Assembly (NCBI RefSeq): GCF_902706605.1
Contig: NZ_CACSLH010000001.1
Location: forward strand, 186,001-250,000
Reading direction: 5' to 3'
Origin: Enterococcus sp. CSURQ0835
Lineage (GTDB): Bacteria > Bacillota > Bacilli > Lactobacillales > Enterococcaceae
DNA length: 64,000 bases
Under the pieces are notes generated by a model. That model was not told the DNA's origin. It was given only the letters and a program-made list of their open reading frames with translations, and ran no database searches. Position 1 is the stretch's first letter. The number at the start of each line of letters is the position of its first letter. The translations under genes and the position numbers were made by a program. Below, piece by piece: positions 25,702 through 33,154 of this stretch.

Positions 25702-25754
25702 CCTTTTTCACACTCAATGTAACAATTTTTTGGTAAAAAATTCTACCGCTGTTT
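25702..25754. repeat. 54-bp direct repeat, copy 2, in the larR-larA intergenic region
   Basis: Second copy of the 25540-25593 element. Between the copies are short hairpins (AGCCG/CGGCT, GCCACT/AGTGGC) and another TTGTTAC, which suggests a duplicated regulatory segment rather than a gene. Confidence 0.85.
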
Positions 25755-25811
25755 AGGTTGCTACCCTTTACTCACTATTTTTGGAAAATATCCGTTTCCT
25801 ATTATCTACGT

Positions 25812-25846
25812 TTGACAAAAACGCTTGTTATCAATTGTTACTACCA
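25812..25846 (+). promoter_or_regulatory. larA control region with candidate LarR site
   Basis: TTGACA at 25812-25817 has no good -10 at 17 nt (TTGTTA at 25835-25840). CAATTGTTACTACCA at 25832-25846 is the sequence shared with the larE palindrome. A TATACT at 25876-25881 is the better -10, with a poor -35, as expected for an activator-dependent promoter. Start site assignment is uncertain. Confidence 0.45.
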
Positions 25847-25917
25847 ATCGTGTGAACGTAGATTTCTCAATTCATTATACTGGTTTTCGTCAAGATTTTA
25901 ACAAGGAGATGACTGTT

Positions 25918-27192
25918 GTGGTAGAAATTAAACTGCCCTATGACAAACAAATGATAACAGCCGAAATTCCGGATAAGAATTTCGCTGGGCTTTTAGAATC
26001 GAAAGCCGAAAGTTTTTCCAATCCGCTTTCTGAACAAGAAACGGTGGAAAAATCAATGGATAATCCCATTGGTAGCCAATCGCTAGAAGAATTAGCGAAA
26101 GGTAAAAAAGATATCGTGTTGATCAGTTCCGATCACACGCGTCCAGTCCCTTCTCATATCATCACACCGATCATTTTACGACGGATTCGGTCGGTCGCAC
26201 CAGATGCGCGCATTCGAATTTTAGTGGCGACTGGTTTTCATCGCCCTTCTAGCCGCGAGGAATTGATCAATAAATATGGTCAAGAAATCGTCGACAACGA
26301 AGAGATCGTGATGCACGTTTCTACTGATGATGCTGCGATGGTCAAAATCGGTCAATTGCCTTCTGGTGGTAATTGTATCATCAACCGAATCGCTGCTGAA
26401 GCAGATCTACTATTAGCAGAAGGCTTTATTGAATCGCATTTCTTCGCTGGTTTTTCTGGCGGTCGTAAATCTGTTCTGCCTGGGGTCGCATCTTACAAAA
26501 CGATCATGGCCAACCACTCCGGTGAATTTATCGATTCGAACAAATCACGGACTGGTAACCTTGAACACAATCCGATCCATGAAGATATGTTGTATGCGGC
26601 TCGCACTGCTAATTTAGCTTTCATCGTCAATGTAGTCTTAGACGGCGATAAAAAAATCATTGGTTCCTTTGCAGGAGACATGGTCGACGCTCATAAAGTC
26701 GGCTGTGATTTTGTCAAAGATTTGGCCAGTGTCAAAAAGATCCCAAGTGATATCGCAGTTTCTACGAATGGTGGTTTCCCATTAGATCAAAATATTTACC
26801 AAGCCGTTAAAGGGATGACCGCAGCCGAAGCAACCAATAAAGAAGGCGGCGTCATCATTATGGTCGCCGGCAGTCAAGATGGTCACGGCGGTGAAGGGTT
26901 TTATCATAATATCGCAGACGTTGCTGATCCAAAAGAATTTTTAGAAAAGGCGATCAACACACCACGGTTAGAAACTGTACCTGATCAATGGACCTCACAA
27001 ATCTTAGCCCGGATCTTAGTTCATCATCACGTGATCTTTGTGTCAGACTTAGTCGATCCAAAACTGATCACTGATATGCACATGGAACTTGCGAAAACAT
27101 TTGATGAAGCACTTGCACGAGCGTTAGAAATTGAAGGCCAAGACGCAAAAGTTACCGTGATCCGTGATGGGTTATCTGTAATCGTTGAATAA
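25918..27192 (+). CDS. larA: Nickel-dependent lactate racemase LarA
   Basis: Interconverts L- and D-lactate with the covalently bound nickel-pincer nucleotide. GTG 25918, about 9 nt from AAGGAG, gives 424 residues, the same length as L. plantarum LarA. Numbering from it puts the catalytic and cofactor residues at the known places: Arg75 in SDHTRP, His108 in GFHRPSS, His174 in ESHFFAG, Lys184 in GGRKSVLPG (cofactor thioamide linkage) and the nickel ligand His200 in ANHSG. It is therefore expected to be active as lactate racemase and not only a LarA paralogue. First gene of larA-larB-larC-larD. Confidence 0.97.
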   Translation: MVEIKLPYDKQMITAEIPDKNFAGLLESKAESFSNPLSEQETVEKSMDNPIGSQSLEELAKGKKDIVLISSDHTRPVPSHIITPIILRRIRSVAPDARIRILVATGFHRPSSREELINKYGQEIVDNEEIVMHVSTDDAAMVKIGQLPSGGNCIINRIAAEADLLLAEGFIESHFFAGFSGGRKSVLPGVASYKTIMANHSGEFIDSNKSRTGNLEHNPIHEDMLYAARTANLAFIVNVVLDGDKKIIGSFAGDMVDAHKVGCDFVKDLASVKKIPSDIAVSTNGGFPLDQNIYQAVKGMTAAEATNKEGGVIIMVAGSQDGHGGEGFYHNIADVADPKEFLEKAINTPRLETVPDQWTSQILARILVHHHVIFVSDLVDPKLITDMHMELAKTFDEALARALEIEGQDAKVTVIRDGLSVIVE

Positions 27193-27290
27193 TTTTTAGC
27201 ATCAGGATCGTTAGCAGCTCAGGAGCAGGACATCAGCTAAGTCCTACTGCTGGGTTGTCTGTTTGAAAGGCAAAGCAAGGAGTTTTTAAA

Positions 27291-28025
27291 ATGGAAACAA
27301 TTGAAATTTTACAAGCCGTCAAAGCCGGTAAACTATCAGTCGCACAAGCGGAAGAAAAATTAGTCGGTTTCAATGAGTTAGGTTTTGCAAAAATCGATAC
27401 GGATCGCAACGTGCGAAATGGTTATCCTGAAGTCATCTACGGCGAGGGCAAAACGAGCGAACAAATCGTAGGCATCATCCAAGTCTTGTTGACAGAGCAA
27501 AAACCGATTTTAGCTACTCGGATCGCCCCTGAAAAAGCGAGCGCGTTGCAAACTAGTTTTCCGGCCGGTCAGTATTATGCGTCGGCGCGTTGCTTTGTCT
27601 TGAACCAAACAGACGTAACGACGGATCATTACATCGCGATCGTCACTGCCGGAACATCTGACATCCCAGTAGCTGAAGAAGCCGCCGTTACCGCGGAAAC
27701 TTTTGGCAATTCAGTTAAACGCATTTATGACGTGGGCGTTGCCGGTATCCATCGGCTATTTGCTCGGCTGGAAGAAATCCAAAATGCGGCTGTCGTCATT
27801 GTCATCGCCGGGATGGAAGGTGCGCTCGTCTCTGTGATCGGCGGATTGGTCAGTGTTCCTGTGATCGCAGTGCCTACTAGCATTGGCTACGGAAGTAATT
27901 TAAATGGTGTCACCGCATTATTGGGCATGCTGAACAGTTGTGCATCCGGGGTGAGCGTCGTCAATATCGACAACGGTTTCGGTGCCGCCTACAACGCCAG
28001 CATGATCAATCAAATGAAGGAGTAA
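27291..28025 (+). CDS. larB: Pyridinium-3,5-biscarboxylic acid mononucleotide synthase LarB
   Basis: Carboxylates and hydrolyses nicotinic acid adenine dinucleotide, the first step of the LarA cofactor. The 244 residues show the PurE-like C-terminal half: [17 protein letters not shown] (near residue 125), [16 protein letters not shown] and [11 protein letters not shown]. The ATG follows AAGGAGTTTTTAAA. The stop lies 4 nt before larC, so the two are probably coupled. The 98-nt gap after larA has a weak inverted repeat around CTCAGGAGCAGGAC. Confidence 0.95.
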   Translation: METIEILQAVKAGKLSVAQAEEKLVGFNELGFAKIDTDRNVRNGYPEVIYGEGKTSEQIVGIIQVLLTEQKPILATRIAPEKASALQTSFPAGQYYASARCFVLNQTDVTTDHYIAIVTAGTSDIPVAEEAAVTAETFGNSVKRIYDVGVAGIHRLFARLEEIQNAAVVIVIAGMEGALVSVIGGLVSVPVIAVPTSIGYGSNLNGVTALLGMLNSCASGVSVVNIDNGFGAAYNASMINQMKE

Positions 28026-28029
28026 GCAG

Positions 28030-29331
28030 ATGAAAAATTTATATTTAGAACCTTTTTCCGGTTTGAGTGGTGATATGTTGAACGGATTGTTGCTTGATTT
28101 AGGCGGCGATCTCGCTTTAATGGAACAAGAATTGAACAAGCTATCCGTCAAAGGCTTTCATTTACACGCCAAACGCATCGAAAAAAGCAGTATTTATGGC
28201 ACGGACTTTGATGTGCATTTGACAGCAGGATCAGCAGAAAAAGATCACGGGATCAAAGGTGATTTTGCTGACAGCCACGCTGAGCATCCCTCGGAAATGA
28301 CGCACGAACACCATCACCACCACGCAGAACAGCTCCATGATCATTCGCACAGTCATGGTCATGCTCGAAATCTGCAAGATATTTTACAATTGATCGAACA
28401 AAGTGACTTATCGCAAACGGTCAAACAACACAGTACGAATGTTTTTACCGACATCGCAAAAGCAGAAGCCGCGGTCCATCAAATGCCGCTTGATCAAATC
28501 CATTTTCACGAAGTCGGCGCCTTAGATTCGATCGTCGATGTCATCGGCTTTTTCATCTTGTGGGAACAATTGGACCTCCAACACGTTTACGCTACCCCAG
28601 TTACAGAAGGCAGCGGCACGATCACGGTCGCTCATGGTGTCATGCCGGTTCCAGTCCCCGCTGTGATGCAGTTGCGAAAAAATAGTCAGATTCCGATCCA
28701 GCAAGATTTTGAGATCAAAACGGAACTCGTGACTCCCACTGGACTTGCGATCTTTAAAGAATTAGCACCGCGTTTTACGAAACCCCTCGGCACGATCGAA
28801 AAAGTCGGCTACGGTTTTGGCAAACGTGAAACAGGAAAATTCAACGCACTCCGCGGTTCATTGTTGAGTGCGACACATAGCAACCAAATCGTCCAAGCTA
28901 CTGGTGATCAAGTTTTGCAGATCGAAACGAACATCGATGACCAAACACCGGAACAGTTAGGCTACGTCATGGATGTGCTACTTGATCAAGGCGCTTTAGA
29001 TGTTTTTTATACATCGATCCAGATGAAAAAAAATCGGAGCGGTATTTTATTGACCGTGCTGACTACCCCAGATCAAAAAGAATTTTTTACGAAGCTCTTA
29101 TTCAAACATACTTCAACGATCGGGATGCGCTTTGCAACGTTAGATCGCACGATCATGAAACGCAGCTTTGAAGTGGTCAAGACGACATATGGCGCGGTCC
29201 ACATCAAAGTCAACACCTATCAAGGCATCACCAAAAAAACAATTGAATACCAAGATTGTGAGCAGATTGCAAAAGAACACGACTTAGCGATCGCTGACGT
29301 CTATCGGCTCGTTGAAGCCGCAATCAAATAA
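28030..29331 (+). CDS. larC: Nickel insertion protein LarC (single unbroken frame)
   Basis: CTP-dependent cyclometallase that puts nickel into the pincer nucleotide. The 433 residues include FSGLSGDM at the start and HFHEVGALDSIVDVIG (near residue 157). A His-rich loop around residues 92-113 (HEHHHHHAEQ then HDHSHSHGH) is a likely nickel store. The C-terminal domain has IDDQTPEQLGYV and an RXXK-rich tail. L. plantarum expresses this protein from larC1 and larC2 by a ribosomal frameshift; here both parts are one continuous frame. Confidence 0.95.
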   Translation: MKNLYLEPFSGLSGDMLNGLLLDLGGDLALMEQELNKLSVKGFHLHAKRIEKSSIYGTDFDVHLTAGSAEKDHGIKGDFADSHAEHPSEMTHEHHHHHAEQLHDHSHSHGHARNLQDILQLIEQSDLSQTVKQHSTNVFTDIAKAEAAVHQMPLDQIHFHEVGALDSIVDVIGFFILWEQLDLQHVYATPVTEGSGTITVAHGVMPVPVPAVMQLRKNSQIPIQQDFEIKTELVTPTGLAIFKELAPRFTKPLGTIEKVGYGFGKRETGKFNALRGSLLSATHSNQIVQATGDQVLQIETNIDDQTPEQLGYVMDVLLDQGALDVFYTSIQMKKNRSGILLTVLTTPDQKEFFTKLLFKHTSTIGMRFATLDRTIMKRSFEVVKTTYGAVHIKVNTYQGITKKTIEYQDCEQIAKEHDLAIADVYRLVEAAIK

Positions 29332-29358
29332 TTTATCGATAAGGGAGAGTTTTTAGTT

Positions 29359-30069
29359 ATGTTGCATCATGTTTTAGCAGAATTTATGGGGACCGCATTA
29401 ATGATTATCTTCGGGGTCGGCGTCCATTGTGACGATGTCTTGAAAAAAACTAAATACGCTGGATCAGGTCATTTATTTGCCATCACAACTTGGGCTTTTG
29501 GGATCTCTGTAGTGCTGTTCATCTTCGGCGGCGTCTGCATCAATCCCGCAATGGCGTTAGCGCAAGCGATCTTAGGAATGATTCCTTGGAGTTATTTTAT
29601 TCCTTACGTTGTGGCTGAAATGCTAGGCGGCTTAGTCGGTGCCATCATCGTCTATATTATGTATGCCGATCACTTTAAAATTTCAGAAGGTACCGTTGAT
29701 CCAATTGCGATCCGCAATATTTTCTCAACGAATCCAAACCAACGGGACTTACCACGAAATTATTTTGTCGAAACCTTTGCGACGTTCGTCTTTTTAACTT
29801 CCATTTTAGCCATCGCGCACTCTTATGAATCTCAATTACCGATCGCAGTCGGACTTTTAGTTTGGGCCATCGGGATGGGGATGGGTGGTACCACTGGTTT
29901 TGCCATGAACCAAGCGCGTGATTTAGGTCCGCGGATGGCTTATCAAATTTTACCCATCAACAACAAAGCGAACAATGACTGGCAATATGGGTTGATCGTT
30001 CCTGGGACTGCGCCATTTGTCGGTGCTTTATTCGCCGCTGCCTTTGTGCATTTCTTCTTACATTTCTAA
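29359..30069 (+). CDS. larD: Lactic acid channel / aquaglyceroporin LarD
   Basis: MIP-family channel of 236 residues with six membrane segments and two half-helices; LarD/GlpF1 of L. plantarum passes lactic acid. The first selectivity motif is intact as CINPAMALAQ (near residue 53). The second reads FAMNQARDLGPRMA (near 185), so Asn-Gln-Ala replaces the usual Asn-Pro-Ala. The ATG lies behind AAGGGAGAGTTTTTAGTT. It closes the larABCD operon and is followed by a strong hairpin. Confidence 0.92.
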   Translation: MLHHVLAEFMGTALMIIFGVGVHCDDVLKKTKYAGSGHLFAITTWAFGISVVLFIFGGVCINPAMALAQAILGMIPWSYFIPYVVAEMLGGLVGAIIVYIMYADHFKISEGTVDPIAIRNIFSTNPNQRDLPRNYFVETFATFVFLTSILAIAHSYESQLPIAVGLLVWAIGMGMGGTTGFAMNQARDLGPRMAYQILPINNKANNDWQYGLIVPGTAPFVGALFAAAFVHFFLHF

Positions 30070-30079
30070 GCAAACAACT

Positions 30080-30120
30080 AAAAAAACGGATGAAGGCTGA
30101 ACCTTCATCCGTTTCTTTTT
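30080..30120. terminator. Terminator between larD and the convergent aldo/keto reductase
   Basis: AAACGGATGAAGG (30084-30096) pairs with CCTTCATCCGTTT (30102-30114), with an A-run before and a T-run after. Confidence 0.9.
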
Positions 30121-30123
30121 GCG

Positions 30124-30954
30124 TTAAAATTCTTGATACACCGCTGGATCTTGGTCTTTATTACGGCCATCAACTTTCGTCAAGCCATTGATCTGTTCTA
30201 GCTCCGTTGCAGTCAGCTCAAAATCAAAAACTTGTAAGTTTCCAATCTGGCGTTTGCTGTGAGCGGATTTTGGGATCGGCATCGTACCTAATTGCAGTTC
30301 CCAACGTAAAATGATCTGGCCGACATTTTTATGATATTTTTCAGCTAAGTCCCGTAATAAAGGCTCTTGCAAGACGTGACTCGCACGCCCTAATGGACTC
30401 CACGCTTGGGTCAAGATCCCTTTTGTACGATCATAATCACGCTGCGTTTTTTGATTGAAATACGGATGTAGCTCCACTTGATTGACGGTTGGCAACACAC
30501 CGGTCTCTTTTTCTAAGCGATCGATCTGTTCCGGCAAAAAATTGCAGACCCCGATCGAACGGATCAAGCCAAATTTTTGTGCCTCGATCAAGGCTTGCCA
30601 CGCTTCTACGTAATGATCTGCTTGTGGATTTGGCCAATGGATCAAATATAAATCATAATAATCTAAGCCAGCGCGCCACAGTGATTCCTGGATCGTCGTA
30701 ATCGCTTCTGAGTAACGATGATGACGTCCCGGTAATTTAGACGTGACGATGATCTCAGAACGTGGCACACTGGAACGGCGAATCGCTTCCCCAACGGCGC
30801 CTTCGTTTTCATAATTGAACGCCGAATCCAATAAGCGATACCCATTTTCTAGCGCTGACGTCATGGCATTGACGCCGATCTGACCATTTAATTGATACGT
30901 TCCAAAACCAATCTTAGGCAATTGCAGCCCATCACGTAATTGATATGTTTCCAT
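30124..30954 (-). CDS. Aldo/keto reductase (2,5-diketo-D-gluconate reductase-like)
   Basis: A 276-residue NADPH-dependent reductase of the AKR5-like group. The catalytic tetrad is visible: LLDSAFNYENEGAVG (Asp and Tyr, residues 42-56), IVTSKLPG (Lys) and LYLIHWPNP (His). The cofactor loop IPKSAHSKRQIGNL and the C-terminal GRNKDQDP are typical. The substrate is unknown; methylglyoxal or keto-sugars are common for this group. It is monocistronic, convergent with larD, and not part of the lar pathway as far as can be seen. Confidence 0.88.
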   Translation of the reverse strand: METYQLRDGLQLPKIGFGTYQLNGQIGVNAMTSALENGYRLLDSAFNYENEGAVGEAIRRSSVPRSEIIVTSKLPGRHHRYSEAITTIQESLWRAGLDYYDLYLIHWPNPQADHYVEAWQALIEAQKFGLIRSIGVCNFLPEQIDRLEKETGVLPTVNQVELHPYFNQKTQRDYDRTKGILTQAWSPLGRASHVLQEPLLRDLAEKYHKNVGQIILRWELQLGTMPIPKSAHSKRQIGNLQVFDFELTATELEQINGLTKVDGRNKDQDPAVYQEF

Positions 30955-31017
30955 GCAAGCTCCCCCTTTTTCTTTACTATAACGCGCGTTTGAAAAAAAA
31001 AGCTACTGAGAGCTCCT

Positions 31018-32187
31018 TTAATCTTGGGGGAATAAATAAATTTTAGTAAATGGTGTGCCGGAACGGATATTAGATAATTGATTGGCCGGAAAAGTACTGT
31101 GCCAGAATCGATCATGACTTGGATCGTTGCCCCAAAAAAATCCTAAATGACAATCTGGATTAGGCTTGCTGCGATCAGCTTCAAAATAAATGATGTCCCC
31201 TTTTTTTGCTAGGCCGCTTTGCAACAGCTCACCGACTGAGTTAAAAACATGATGCGGACATTTTTTGGTTAGTGCGTCGCGCCAATTATAGCCGTTAGCG
31301 ACACCGCCCCACGCATTGGCTAGTTGGGTAACACGTCCAATATCACCACCGGATCGCGCCATCACCGTCGCTACAAATCCCGTACAATTCATCCGAGGTC
31401 CAAACTGATTCGGTGCGCCATTAGGACTCATAGAAGTTTGGGCATTTGCCGTTAAACTCCGCGTCGGCGTCGTCAAATAAAATTGATCGTTTTCATGGGC
31501 GGACAACTCGTTTAGGACCCGCGCCCGACTGGTCCCTAAAAAACGCGCGGCAAAGTTTTGGACCGGCGGCGGTGGCGGGACTGCCGCGGTGACACTATAC
31601 CAACTGACACCTTCTGCTTGCCAACCACTAGCAACTAAATGATCGCGTTCTTCACTTGCCATCGTATAATGATGGGCGCCAGCTCCGTGATCATTAGGAT
31701 TATAAACGCGGTAGACAGGATAGTCACTTGTTGCCACTGTCTGCCAGCCGATCCCTTCTGCTTGCCAGCCTTGACTGACTAAATGAGCTTGTTCTTGTGC
31801 TTGATGGGTATAAAAATGCTCACCTGAATTAGGATTATAGAGCCGGTAGATCGGCGTTCCAGTAGCTGTCGCACGAAACGCGATCCCTTCATACCACCAG
31901 CCCAGTTCGACTAATTGATTCTTTTCGTAGCCGTTTAGCGTATAAAAGTGCTCACCTGAATTGGGATTATAAATGCGGTAAACATCGATCGCGTCAGCCG
32001 TTGCATTTACTGGAGTAGCAGTTTCAGTCGCTGCATTTTGGTCGGCTCCCTCAACTTGGGCTACCGGTTGTCCATTTGCTTGATCGATTCCATTTGATTC
32101 TGCTTGACTGACCGATGGATTAAGTAGCAACCAAATACTGACGAGCCCTAAACTTCTTACCAACTTCCACACTTGAGACTTTTTCAT
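31018..32187 (-). CDS. Secreted DUF5648-repeat protein with NlpC/P60-like C-terminal domain
   Basis: A 389-residue exported protein. A signal peptide (KKSQVWKLVRSLG, cleavage near AES, residue 30) is followed by three DUF5648 repeats, each beginning Y-R-[ILV]-Y-N-P-N and ending G-W-x-x-E-G, at about residues 70, 115 and 165. A proline run leads into a C-terminal domain of about 180 residues. There MNCTGFVATVMARSG holds the candidate nucleophile Cys, KKGDIIYFE precedes the DCHLGFFWG His, and the order is that of NlpC/P60 or CHAP cysteine peptidases. The ATG at 32185-32187 follows AAGGAGGAGGTAAG. It starts 14 nt after the RnfD-like stop and may be cotranscribed. Confidence 0.75.
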   Translation of the reverse strand: MKKSQVWKLVRSLGLVSIWLLLNPSVSQAESNGIDQANGQPVAQVEGADQNAATETATPVNATADAIDVYRIYNPNSGEHFYTLNGYEKNQLVELGWWYEGIAFRATATGTPIYRLYNPNSGEHFYTHQAQEQAHLVSQGWQAEGIGWQTVATSDYPVYRVYNPNDHGAGAHHYTMASEERDHLVASGWQAEGVSWYSVTAAVPPPPPVQNFAARFLGTSRARVLNELSAHENDQFYLTTPTRSLTANAQTSMSPNGAPNQFGPRMNCTGFVATVMARSGGDIGRVTQLANAWGGVANGYNWRDALTKKCPHHVFNSVGELLQSGLAKKGDIIYFEADRSKPNPDCHLGFFWGNDPSHDRFWHSTFPANQLSNIRSGTPFTKIYLFPQD

Positions 32188-32200
32188 CTTACCTCCTCCT

Positions 32201-33154
32201 TTAAGCTTTTTCACCGAAAACTCGTGGAATCAGCCAACGATCCAGTAACGGCGTCGTACAATTCATCAACAAGATCGCAAACGTCATTCCTTCTGGCATT
32301 GAACTAAACAAACGAAATGCCATCACCACTACACCACAACCGATCCCAAAAATAATTTCTCCAGTAGGCGTACTCGGAGACGAACAATAATCCGTCGCCA
32401 TAAAAAAGGCGCCTAGTAGTGTCGCGCCCCCTAATAGATGTCCCGCTACTTGTGTGAGATCGCCATGACTAGTAAAAAGTGCGATTACTGAAATCGTAGC
32501 TAACATGCTGACTGGGATCTGCCACGTGATGACTTTTTTTATCAAGAGAAAAATCCCACCTGCTAACAATAAAAGCGCTGACGTTTCCGCATTTTTTCCA
32601 GCGACAAAACCCACGATACTTTCCAGCAGCTGAGACAGATCCAACGATTCACCTTTTTCCACGATCATCAACGGTGTCGCCGAACTCACCACATCGACTT
32701 GCGGCAAACCAAACGGTAATTGTGGTTGGACATTTTCCGTCATTTCTTTGGCAAAGACTAAACGCAACACGGCCCGCCCAGCTAAAGCAGGATTCAAAAA
32801 ATTTTCCCCCAAGCCGCCAAACAGTTCTTTTGCTCCAATGATTGCGATTGTGCCTCCAATGACCGGATACCAAAACGGGACACTCACTGGTAAGCTCATC
32901 GCTAACAGCAGCGCCGTCACCAGCCAGCTGCTATCGGCTAAAGTCTCTCGCTTTCGCCATTTACGCCAAATAAATTCTGCACTGAAACACGTGAGGATCG
33001 AAGCTACATAAATTTTTACCGCTGCTAATCCAAAGAAAAAAATCGACGCAAAAATTGCGGGCAAAAGCGCGAGACACACTGTTCTCATAATGGTTGAAGT
33101 CCGTGTTTGAGTAAATAAATGAGGAGAGGCAACCTGAGTCAATTTAGTCGGCAT
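32201..33154 (-). CDS. rnfD: RnfD/NqrB-like membrane subunit of an electron-transport complex
   Basis: A 317-residue membrane protein with about ten hydrophobic segments. It has the RnfD features: an FMN-attachment motif DVVSSATPL near residue 155, the FFMATDYCSSP segment near 240, and a C-terminal TGEIIFGIGCG and PEGMTFAILLMNC region. Its start overlaps the RnfC-like stop by 11 bases, so the pair is coupled. RnfA, B, E and G are absent from the neighbourhood. The complex would need other partners encoded elsewhere or work as a two-subunit module. Confidence 0.85.
   Translation of the reverse strand: MPTKLTQVASPHLFTQTRTSTIMRTVCLALLPAIFASIFFFGLAAVKIYVASILTCFSAEFIWRKWRKRETLADSSWLVTALLLAMSLPVSVPFWYPVIGGTIAIIGAKELFGGLGENFLNPALAGRAVLRLVFAKEMTENVQPQLPFGLPQVDVVSSATPLMIVEKGESLDLSQLLESIVGFVAGKNAETSALLLLAGGIFLLIKKVITWQIPVSMLATISVIALFTSHGDLTQVAGHLLGGATLLGAFFMATDYCSSPSTPTGEIIFGIGCGVVVMAFRLFSSMPEGMTFAILLMNCTTPLLDRWLIPRVFGEKA

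Noticed and set aside
28300-28370. His-rich stretch in larC as a separate His-tag-like or zinc-transport domain
   Set aside because: A His-rich loop is normal in LarC proteins and fits nickel handling.
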